Shown in pieces: positions 1 to 5,155 of a stretch of 5,155 nucleotides of DNA. The first letter of the stretch is position 1; the number at the start of each line of letters is the position of its first letter. A program made the translations under genes and the position numbers. Location of the stretch: NCBI GenBank assembly GCA_004356175.1, contig SMXV01000123.1, positions 1 through 5,155 on the forward strand, read 5' to 3'. Source of the DNA: Acidobacteriota bacterium. GTDB lineage: Bacteria; Actinomycetota; Acidimicrobiia; Spongiisociales; UBA5794. The notes under the pieces were generated by a model that made no database searches, had not been told where the DNA came from, and saw nothing but the letters and a program-made list of their open reading frames with translations.

Positions 1-1
1 C

Positions 2-178
2 GGTTCGTCGTATTTTGTCGATCCACGTGGCCAGTACGTTGGTGATGTTGCGTCAGATGCGGAAGCAGAACTTGTGGTGCGAGACCTTGACCTCGACAGA
101 ATCGAAGAGGTTCGCAACCAGTGGGCGTTCTACCGCGACCGCAGACCCGAAACGTACGGACCGCTTACCGAGGGGTAG
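2..178 (+). CDS. Nitrilase-superfamily amidohydrolase, probable beta-ureidopropionase (3' end only)
   Basis: The window opens inside this gene; only the last 58 codons and a TAG stop are present. The visible frame begins G-S-S-Y-F-V-D-P-R-G, the typical strand pair near the C-terminus of carbon-nitrogen hydrolases (F-Y-G-S-S-Y-[x]-[x]-x-P-x-G), and ends with the R-N-Q-W-A-F-Y-R-D-R-R-P-E-T-Y-G-P-L segment that resembles the tail of beta-ureidopropionase and N-carbamoyl amino acid hydrolases (W-x-F-x-x-x-x-R-x-x-x-Y). The Glu-Lys-Cys catalytic triad lies upstream of the window and cannot be checked. In this operon the expected reaction is hydrolysis of N-carbamoyl-beta-alanine (or N-carbamoyl-3-aminoisobutyrate) to the beta-amino acid, CO2 and ammonia, in the cytoplasm. 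N-carbamoylputrescine amidase and D-carbamoylase are close relatives and cannot be excluded from this fragment; the neighbours favour ureidopropionase. The end of the gene carries the ribosome binding site of the next one. Confidence 0.8.
   Translation, partial: GSSYFVDPRGQYVGDVASDAEAELVVRDLDLDRIEEVRNQWAFYRDRRPETYGPLTEG
170..175 (+). promoter_or_regulatory. Ribosome binding site of the aminotransferase gene
   Basis: GAGGGG sits 6 nt before the ATG at 182 and lies inside the last codons of the upstream amidohydrolase gene. It supports the ATG at 182 as the start and suggests coupled translation of the two genes. Confidence 0.65.
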
Positions 179-181
179 CAC

Positions 182-1471
182 ATGGGAATCCACAGCGAAT
201 TGACGGCTAGGACGAGGGCAGTGATGCCGTCGTGGCTCGCGCTCTATTACGACGAGCCAATCGCGATTGACCGTGGCGAGGGTCGAACGGTTTGGGATCT
301 TGAGGGAAACGAGTACCTCGATTTCTTTGGCGGCATCCTCACGACGATGACAGCGTATTCGCTTCCTGAGGTCACCGCGGCAATCAACGAGCAGGCGGCG
401 AAGGTTCTGCACACATCAACTCTCTATCTCAACGAGCCGATGATTGAACTCGCTGAAATGGTCGCAGAGATGTCAGGCATTCCTGATGCGAAGGTCTTTT
501 TCACGCCGTCGGGTTCAGAGGCGATCGATGCCGCAATGTTGCTTGCCACCTCGTTCCGCCGGTCGAACCAGGTGCTTGCCCTCAGAAATAGCTACCACGG
601 TCGCAGCTTCACCGCGATTGCTCTTACCGCCCACAGGTCATGGTCGCCAACGGGATTCTCCGGTCTCAATGTCCAGTTCGTGCAGGGGCCATACAAGGTC
701 CGTAGCCCGTACAAGGACTTACCCGACGACGCGTTTGTTGACGCTGCCGTTGCTGACCTTCGTCAGGTGATCGACATGATGACGTCGGGTGATGTTGCCT
801 GTCTCATTGCTGAACCAATTCAGGGTGTCGGCGGGTTCGCCACGCCACCGGACGGGTTCTTTGGCAAGTTCAAGGAGGTGCTTGACGAGTACGGAATCCT
901 GTTTGTGTCAGACGAGGTACAGACGGGATGGGGTCGCACAGGCGAGCACATGTGGGGTTATCAGGCCCACGGAATCACTCCAGACATCTTGACCTTTGCG
1001 AAAGGAATCGGCAACGGATTGTCGATCGGCGGCGTGGTTGCTCGGGCGGAGATTATGGATTGCATCGGAGCGAACTCGATCTCCACATTCGGCGGGAACC
1101 CACTTGTTGCCGCAGGTGCTCTGGCGAACCTGAGGTACCTGATCGAACACGATCTTCAGGGCAACGCTCTCAAACAGGGTTCGCGGTTCTACGAGGCTCT
1201 GCTTCCGGTTGTCGAAGAGATGCCATGGATTCTTGAGATCCGAGGCAAGGGTCTCATGCTTGCGCTTGAAACGGTTGAATCAGGATCGATTGACCCCGAC
1301 ACGGCGCGAGCCAGCAGGCTGCTTGAAGAGTGCAGGGAACGCGGGCTGCTCCTCGGAAAGGGCGGCCTGTACGGGAATGTTTTGCGCATTGCTCCTCCGC
1401 TATCGGTGACGGAGCAGGAGATAGACACCGCGGTTGGGATTCTCACGGACGCAATCAGGGCCATCGACTGA
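182..1471 (+). CDS. Class III PLP aminotransferase, AGXT2-like (probable beta-alanine/3-aminoisobutyrate transaminase)
   Basis: A complete 429-residue fold-type I, class III (omega) aminotransferase, normal length for the family. Visible landmarks: W-D-L-E-G-N-E-Y-L-D-F-F-G-G near residue 38-51; H-T-S-T at 77-80; the PLP-phosphate loop G-S-E-A at 111-114; Y-H-G at 138-140 for ring stacking; A-E-P-I-Q-G from 210; D244 in S-D-E-V-Q-T-G-W-G-R, which should pair with the pyridine nitrogen; K274 in T-F-A-K-G-I-G-N-G, the Schiff-base lysine; T-F-G-G-N-P at 302-307; and R-I-A-P-P-L at 402-407. From memory, these blocks match mammalian AGXT2 (alanine-glyoxylate / D-3-aminoisobutyrate-pyruvate aminotransferase) well. 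Between a ureidopropionase and a dihydropyrimidinase its likely role is to deaminate beta-alanine or 3-aminoisobutyrate to (methyl)malonate semialdehyde. The amino acceptor (pyruvate, glyoxylate or 2-oxoglutarate) cannot be read from the sequence. Class III enzymes have broad specificity, so a 4-aminobutyrate-type or alanine-glyoxylate activity is the main alternative. The start at 182 is 3 nt after the upstream stop and has a good ribosome site. Confidence 0.9.
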   Translation: MGIHSELTARTRAVMPSWLALYYDEPIAIDRGEGRTVWDLEGNEYLDFFGGILTTMTAYSLPEVTAAINEQAAKVLHTSTLYLNEPMIELAEMVAEMSGIPDAKVFFTPSGSEAIDAAMLLATSFRRSNQVLALRNSYHGRSFTAIALTAHRSWSPTGFSGLNVQFVQGPYKVRSPYKDLPDDAFVDAAVADLRQVIDMMTSGDVACLIAEPIQGVGGFATPPDGFFGKFKEVLDEYGILFVSDEVQTGWGRTGEHMWGYQAHGITPDILTFAKGIGNGLSIGGVVARAEIMDCIGANSISTFGGNPLVAAGALANLRYLIEHDLQGNALKQGSRFYEALLPVVEEMPWILEIRGKGLMLALETVESGSIDPDTARASRLLEECRERGLLLGKGGLYGNVLRIAPPLSVTEQEIDTAVGILTDAIRAID

Positions 1472-1476
1472 CACAC

Positions 1477-1482
1477 GAGAGG
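1477..1482 (+). promoter_or_regulatory. Ribosome binding site deciding the dihydropyrimidinase start
   Basis: GAGAGG lies 8 nt before the ATG at 1491. The open frame extends upstream to another ATG at 1434, inside the aminotransferase gene, but that one would add 19 residues not found in dihydropyrimidinases, whose proteins begin directly with an M-x-x-L-I-x-G-G-x-V strand. The site therefore favours 1491. Confidence 0.65.
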
Positions 1483-1490
1483 TAGGGCAC

Positions 1491-2906
1491 ATGAAGACAC
1501 TCATCTCAGGCGGAACGGTTGTTACCGCAATCGACACCGTTCGCGCTGACGTATTGATAGATGATGGAGTCGTCATCTCGATTGGTGTCCCAGGTTTCAA
1601 CGACGAGGCCGACAACATCATCGACGCCACCGGCAAGTACGTTATCCCCGGAGGCATCGACCCACATACGCACATGGAGTTGCCATTTGGCGGTACGTCG
1701 GCCTCCGACAATTTCGAGTCAGGTACGCGAGCTGCTGCGTGGGGCGGAACGACAACAATTGTCGACTTCGCGGTCCAGGTGAAGGGTGAGAGCCTCATTG
1801 ACGGGTTCGATGCCTGGATGGGTAAGGCCGATGGAAACTGCGCTATTGACTACGGGTTCCACATGATTGCGGGTGACATCAACGACCAGTCTCTCGCTGA
1901 CATGGATGAGCTCATTGAGCGAGGATGCACGAGTTTCAAACTCTTCATGGCGTATCCCGGCGTGTTTTACTCGGACGATGGCGAGATTCTGCGTGCGATG
2001 CAGAAGGCAGCTTCTGTTGGTGCGATCATCATGATGCACGCAGAGAATGGCATGGCGATCGATGTCCTGCGCGCGCAGGCGCTTGAGCGGGGCGAAACCG
2101 ATCCCGTCAACCACGGATTGACCAGGCCGGCCCTCACCGAGAGCGAAGCAACGCACAGGGCAATCGTCCTGTCGGAGCTTGCGGGGGCGCATCTCTACAT
2201 AGTTCACCTGTCGGCAAAAGAAGCGCTTGCACACGTGGCAACTGCACGGGACCGCGGTCTGCCGGTGTTTGCCGAGACATGCCCCCAGTACCTGTTTCTG
2301 AGCCACGAGGACCATCTCGACTCAGAGGGTTTCGAGGGTGCAAAATACGTTTGTTCGACGCCAGTCCGCATGCGCGAAGAGGGACATCAGGACGCTCTTT
2401 GGACGGGTCTTGCCACGAACGATCTCCAGGTCATTTCGACGGATCACTGCCCATTCTGCATGGACGATCACCCCGTGCTCGGCATGCAGAAGAGGCTCGG
2501 CGAGGGCGACTTCACTGCGATCCCCAACGGGCTTCCCGGAGTCGAGGATCGCTACCAGCTCATCTATGACGGCGGGGTTATTGGTGGTCACATTGATCTC
2601 AACAGGTGGATCGAACTTTGTTCAACCGCCCCAGCGAAAATGTTTGGGATGTATCCGCAGAAGGGAACGATTGCGGTCGGGTCTGATGCGGATATCGTGA
2701 TCTTTGATCCTGACGTCATGTGGACGAAATCGGTTGATCAACATCACATGGATGTCGACTACTCGGCGTATGAGGGCAGAGAGGTTCAGGGCAGGGTCGA
2801 GACGGTGCTGCTTCGCGGCAGCGTCATCATTGAGAACAACGAGTATGTCGGCAACAAGGGCGACGGCATGTACTTGCCGAGAGACCTTGCATCAGTCCAC
2901 CACTAG
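1491..2906 (+). CDS. hydA: Dihydropyrimidinase (D-hydantoinase family)
   Basis: A complete 471-residue cyclic amidohydrolase with the two-metal TIM-barrel fold and a flanking beta-sandwich formed by the N- and C-terminal segments. All expected metal ligands are present: H59 and H61 in D-P-H-T-H-M-E, K150 in S-F-K-L-F-M-A-Y (the lysine carboxylated in the family, bridging two zinc ions), H183 in M-M-H-A-E-N, H239 in V-H-L-S, and D318 in S-T-D-H-C-P-F, which is also the catalytic base. Y155 is the substrate-orienting tyrosine; S289 and N346 (in I-P-N-G-L-P-G) are in place to bind the ring amide. These positions match the usual numbering of characterised dihydropyrimidinases almost exactly, with no insertion up to H239. 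The reaction is ring opening of 5,6-dihydrouracil or dihydrothymine to the N-carbamoyl-beta-amino acid, in the cytoplasm. Hydantoinase activity is a common side activity; allantoinase is unlikely given the neighbours. The gene follows the aminotransferase after 19 nt and is followed by preT after 8 nt. Confidence 0.96.
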   Translation: MKTLISGGTVVTAIDTVRADVLIDDGVVISIGVPGFNDEADNIIDATGKYVIPGGIDPHTHMELPFGGTSASDNFESGTRAAAWGGTTTIVDFAVQVKGESLIDGFDAWMGKADGNCAIDYGFHMIAGDINDQSLADMDELIERGCTSFKLFMAYPGVFYSDDGEILRAMQKAASVGAIIMMHAENGMAIDVLRAQALERGETDPVNHGLTRPALTESEATHRAIVLSELAGAHLYIVHLSAKEALAHVATARDRGLPVFAETCPQYLFLSHEDHLDSEGFEGAKYVCSTPVRMREEGHQDALWTGLATNDLQVISTDHCPFCMDDHPVLGMQKRLGEGDFTAIPNGLPGVEDRYQLIYDGGVIGGHIDLNRWIELCSTAPAKMFGMYPQKGTIAVGSDADIVIFDPDVMWTKSVDQHHMDVDYSAYEGREVQGRVETVLLRGSVIIENNEYVGNKGDGMYLPRDLASVHH

Positions 2907-2909
2907 GAG
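2905..2909 (+). promoter_or_regulatory. Ribosome binding site deciding the preT start
   Basis: AGGAG overlaps the TAG stop of the dihydropyrimidinase gene. Two adjacent start codons follow: TTG at 2912, only 2 nt away, and GTG at 2915, 5 nt away. The spacing favours GTG. The overlap of stop codon and ribosome site suggests translational coupling. Confidence 0.65.
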
Positions 2910-2914
2910 CCTTG

Positions 2915-4243
2915 GTGACGAGCACAATCCACCGACCAGTGAGCGCCCCGGGTCTTGAACCGTCGGCCACGATGAGCAGGGACGAGGCGCTGGTTGAGGC
3001 GCATCGCTGCCTCATGTGTTGGGACGCACCGTGCATTCGTGCCTGTCCAACGGACATAAACGTACCGAAGTTTATCAAGATGATTACCACAGGGGATCTT
3101 GTTGGTTCCGCGAGGACGATCCTCGACGCCAACATCCTTGGTGGTTCGTGCGCCAGGGTGTGTCCCACCGAAGTGTTGTGTGCCGGAGCGTGTGTGTTGA
3201 ACGATCTGCACGAGCGCCCGATCGACATCGGCCGACTGCAGGCATTCTCAACGGACGACGTTGTGTTCGGAGATGTTGACTTGTATCACGCTGGCGAGGC
3301 GAGCGGTAGGAGTGTTGGCATTGTCGGGGCAGGTCCGGCAGGGCTCTCGTGTGGCGCCGAGCTCGCAATACTCGGTCACGACGTTGTGATCTACGACGCG
3401 GCTGACGAACCCGGGGGGCTCAACACACATGGAGTTGCCAACTACAAGATGGATAAACCGACCGCCCTGCTCGAAGTCGAATTCATCAAGCGGCTCGGTG
3501 TCGAGATTCGGTCGAACATAGCCGTAGGTACCGATGTCACAGTTGACGATCTGCTCTCGACCCACGACGCGGTATTTGTCGGGGTCGGTCTTGGCCCCGT
3601 GCCCGCACTCGGTCTCGAAGGCGAGGGCCGTATGGGCTCGGCTGACGCTCTTGAATTCATCGCGGACATTCGATCTGGCGGCCTTGACCTATCTGGCGAA
3701 CGCATCGTGGTCATTGGGGGCGGGAATACTGCAATCGACGCCGTGACTCAGGCAGCGATGTCTGGGGCGCAACGGGTGACGCTCGTGTACCGGAGGGGTC
3801 GTGACGCCATGGGGGCGTATCCACACGACATCGAGAGGGCCCTCAACGTTGGGGTCGAGTTCATCCATTGGATGACGCCGGTTCGCATTGTCGGAGATGG
3901 TGCTGTTACGGCGCTTGCGTGCGAACGGACCGAGATGTTCGATGGAAGACTCGTGACGACAGAAGGCGACGAGATCGAGATCCCCGCAACGATGATTCTT
4001 CGGGCAACGGGCCAGGCGAAAAGGACAAGCTTCCTTGGGACGCTCGATGGGGTCACGACTGACGAGGCTGGCCGAGTCGTTGTCGATGGAGATTTCCGCA
4101 CCGAAAACCCGGGTATCTGGGCGGGGGGCGACTGCGTCAACGGGGGTATGGAGGTCGTAAACGCAGTGGCGCACGGAAAGGCAGCGGCAGCAAGTATCGA
4201 TCGGGTGCTGCGCTCGGTTGATGCAGAGAGTGAGGACATCTGA
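2915..4243 (+). CDS. preT: Dihydropyrimidine dehydrogenase, NAD(P)H/FAD subunit PreT
   Basis: A 442-residue protein (GTG start) with the layout of the N-terminal half of animal DPYD and of bacterial PreT. Residues ~20-115 form an alpha-helical Fe-S domain with C32, C35, C40, C44 and C79, C83, C89, C93. Residue Q109 (I-G-R-L-Q) lies 16 after C93, exactly the spacing of the glutamine that ligates a [4Fe-4S] cluster in mammalian DPD (Q156 after C140), so two clusters are predicted. The FAD Rossmann motif is G138-A-G-P-A-G143 with D161 ending the second strand; the NAD(P)H motif is G-G-G-N-T-A at 268-273, followed by Y-R293-R294-G; a C-terminal FAD motif A-G-G-D is at 403-406. It takes electrons from NAD(P)H and passes them to PreA. 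It overlaps preA by 1 nt, which supports complex formation. It is about 30 residues longer than E. coli PreT (412). Such genes are often auto-labelled glutamate synthase small subunit (GltD); the K-M-D-K at 178-181 is GltD-like, but no gltB is adjacent and preA is. Confidence 0.93.
   Translation: MTSTIHRPVSAPGLEPSATMSRDEALVEAHRCLMCWDAPCIRACPTDINVPKFIKMITTGDLVGSARTILDANILGGSCARVCPTEVLCAGACVLNDLHERPIDIGRLQAFSTDDVVFGDVDLYHAGEASGRSVGIVGAGPAGLSCGAELAILGHDVVIYDAADEPGGLNTHGVANYKMDKPTALLEVEFIKRLGVEIRSNIAVGTDVTVDDLLSTHDAVFVGVGLGPVPALGLEGEGRMGSADALEFIADIRSGGLDLSGERIVVIGGGNTAIDAVTQAAMSGAQRVTLVYRRGRDAMGAYPHDIERALNVGVEFIHWMTPVRIVGDGAVTALACERTEMFDGRLVTTEGDEIEIPATMILRATGQAKRTSFLGTLDGVTTDEAGRVVVDGDFRTENPGIWAGGDCVNGGMEVVNAVAHGKAAAASIDRVLRSVDAESEDI
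4231..4236 (+). promoter_or_regulatory. Ribosome binding site of preA, inside preT
   Basis: TGAGGA ends 6 nt before the preA ATG at 4243 and lies within the last codons of preT. Together with the TGATG stop/start overlap it points to coupled translation of the two subunits. Confidence 0.6.
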
Positions 4244-5155
4244 TGGCTGATCTGACAATGACAATATGTGGACTCAAGTCGCCGAATCCTTTCTGGCTTG
4301 CGTCGGCCCCGCCGACGAATACCGGCGACCAGATCGCCAGGGCTTTCGACGTAGGGTGGGGTGGCGCCGTTTGGAAGACGCTTGGCGAGCCGATCGAGAA
4401 TGTGTACAGCCGATACAGCTCGATTGACATCAACGGGCAGAGGATGATGGGTCTCAACAACATCGAACTCATCACGGATCGCTCGCTTGAGGACAACCTC
4501 ATCGAAATAGCCGAAGTCAAGCGAAGATTCCCTGACCATGTTGTCGTTGTGAGCCTCATGGTCGAGTCGAACCCTGAAGCGTGGGACACCATCATCAAGC
4601 AGGTCGAACAGGCAGGAGCGGACGCGATCGAGCTCAACTTCGGATGTCCTCACGGAATGTCAGAGCGCGGTATGGGCTCGGCGGTTGGCCAGGTGCCTGA
4701 GTACACATGCGACATCACGAGGTGGGCGAAAGACTCCGCCTCAGTTCCCGTTTTTGTGAAGCTGACACCAAACATCACGGATATCGCGGTTGCTGCTCGG
4801 GCAGCAAAACAGGGCGGGGCCGATGCTGTGAGCCTCATAAACACTGTCAACTCGATCACGGGAGTCGACCTTGACAGCTTCGTACCCCGTCCAGTCGTTG
4901 GCACCATGTCCAGCCACGGCGGCTACTGCGGTCCTGCGGTGAAGCCGATTGGGCTTCACATGGTTTCCGTCATAGCTGCCGATCCCTATACGGCCGACAT
5001 GCCGATTAGTGGAATCGGAGGCATCGGCACATGGCGCGACGCTGCCGAGTACATTCTGCTCGGTGCAACTACGGTTCAGGTGTGCACTGCTGTGATGCAC
5101 TACGGATTCCGCATTGTTGAAGACATGATCGAGGGCTTGTCGAACTACCTCGACG
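4243..5155 (+). CDS. preA: Dihydropyrimidine dehydrogenase, catalytic FMN subunit PreA (3' end beyond window)
   Basis: The frame is open from the ATG at 4243, which shares its A with the preT stop (TGATG), to the window edge: 304 codons, no stop. It covers the FMN-binding TIM barrel of the dihydroorotate dehydrogenase-like family. Active-site landmarks: K45 (W-K-T), N73 and E75 in L-N-N-I-E-L-I, N132 and catalytic C135 in E-L-N-F-G-C-P-H-G-M, K173 in V-K-L-T-P-N, N200-T201 in I-N-T-V-N-S, and the phosphate-binding region S-G-I-G-G-I (256-261) and L-G-A-T-T-V-Q-V (273-280). From memory these correspond to K574, N609, E611, N668, C671, K709, N736 and T737 of mammalian DPD. C135 is the expected general acid in reduction of the uracil C5-C6 bond. 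E. coli PreA has 411 residues, so about 100 residues are missing here, including the C-terminal ferredoxin domain with two [4Fe-4S] clusters. The substrates are uracil and thymine; the direction under cellular conditions is expected to be reduction. Confidence 0.95.
   Translation, partial: MADLTMTICGLKSPNPFWLASAPPTNTGDQIARAFDVGWGGAVWKTLGEPIENVYSRYSSIDINGQRMMGLNNIELITDRSLEDNLIEIAEVKRRFPDHVVVVSLMVESNPEAWDTIIKQVEQAGADAIELNFGCPHGMSERGMGSAVGQVPEYTCDITRWAKDSASVPVFVKLTPNITDIAVAARAAKQGGADAVSLINTVNSITGVDLDSFVPRPVVGTMSSHGGYCGPAVKPIGLHMVSVIAADPYTADMPISGIGGIGTWRDAAEYILLGATTVQVCTAVMHYGFRIVEDMIEGLSNYLD

Larger units (their letters stand above)
2..5155 (+). other. Pyrimidine-degradation operon (five co-directional genes)
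   Basis: All five genes lie on one strand with gaps of 3, 19 and 8 nt and one 1-nt overlap. No stretch between genes is long enough for a promoter or hairpin terminator, so one transcript is likely. The promoter and any regulator are outside to the left; the terminator is outside to the right. The order (carbamoyl hydrolase, transaminase, dihydropyrimidinase, PreT, PreA) covers every step from uracil to malonate semialdehyde. I saw no tRNA, rRNA, CRISPR, insertion sequence or long repeat in the window. Confidence 0.85.

Noticed and set aside
15..203. Plus-strand open frame of 62 codons at the left edge
   Set aside because: It is a shifted frame over the amidohydrolase tail and the aminotransferase start; the +2 frame ending at 178 gives a recognisable nitrilase-family C-terminus instead.
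1434..1490. Upstream ATG giving a longer dihydropyrimidinase
   Set aside because: It overlaps the end of the aminotransferase gene and adds 19 residues unlike the family; the ATG at 1491 has a ribosome site and starts the protein at the normal point.
1472..1490. Possible promoter or terminator in the largest gap
   Set aside because: Only 19 nt, filled by the ribosome binding site; no -10/-35 pair or hairpin fits.
1719..2315. Minus-strand open frame of 198 codons inside the dihydropyrimidinase gene
   Set aside because: Fully antisense to a well-supported gene, with no recognisable motif and no ribosome site of note.
2912..4243. PreT gene as glutamate synthase small subunit (GltD)
   Set aside because: The fold is shared, but preA follows directly, no large subunit gltB is present, and the Q109 ligand spacing matches dihydropyrimidine dehydrogenase.
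3748..4653. Long open frame of 301 codons on the minus strand across the preT-preA junction
   Set aside because: It lies antisense to two genes with clear, motif-rich proteins. Its translation is rich in Arg, Ser and Pro, shows no recognisable domain, and is best explained as a composition-driven shadow.
3630..4682. Direct repeat of 13 bases, gtatgggctcggc, at 3630-3642 and 4670-4682
   Set aside because: Both copies encode M-G-S-A within different conserved proteins; a chance match in codon use, with no sign of a mobile element.

Overview
This window is a tightly packed, single-strand (+) metabolic operon for the reductive breakdown of uracil/thymine. It encodes five genes: the end of a nitrilase-superfamily amidohydrolase (probable beta-ureidopropionase), an AGXT2-like class III aminotransferase, a dihydropyrimidinase, PreT (iron-sulfur/FAD/NAD(P)H subunit of dihydropyrimidine dehydrogenase) and the first 304 residues of PreA (FMN catalytic subunit). 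The gene order is the reverse of the pathway order.

Organism: a bacterium. The genes are short-spaced, use Shine-Dalgarno sites and ATG or GTG starts, and keep PreT and PreA separate rather than fused as in animal DPYD. Composition is moderately GC-rich by eye, with many gtt/ctt/gat/att codons, so not an extreme high-GC genome. Protein style and gene content would fit an actinobacterial lineage (for example Acidimicrobiia-like), but this is a low-confidence guess. Composition looks uniform and I see no sign of recent transfer.

Layout: 2-178 C-terminal 58 codons of the amidohydrolase; 182-1471 aminotransferase; 1491-2906 dihydropyrimidinase; 2915-4243 preT; 4243-5155 preA, running off the right edge. 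Gaps are 3, 19 and 8 nt, then a 1-nt overlap. No intergenic stretch is long enough to hold a promoter, terminator or RNA gene, so the promoter and any regulator gene must lie upstream of the window, and the terminator downstream.

How the genes work together: PreT takes electrons from NAD(P)H and passes them through FAD and Fe-S clusters to PreA, which reduces uracil or thymine to the 5,6-dihydro form. Dihydropyrimidinase opens the ring to N-carbamoyl-beta-alanine (or N-carbamoyl-3-aminoisobutyrate). The amidohydrolase removes CO2 and ammonia to give beta-alanine or 3-aminoisobutyrate. The aminotransferase converts these to malonate semialdehyde or methylmalonate semialdehyde. The set thus releases both pyrimidine nitrogens and channels the carbon towards central metabolism.

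I did not find an undescribed system. The points worth a second look are details within a known pathway: a probable NADP-type arginine pair in PreT, conservation of the unusual glutamine Fe-S ligand, a mammalian-like active-site loop in PreA, and the dedicated aminotransferase.
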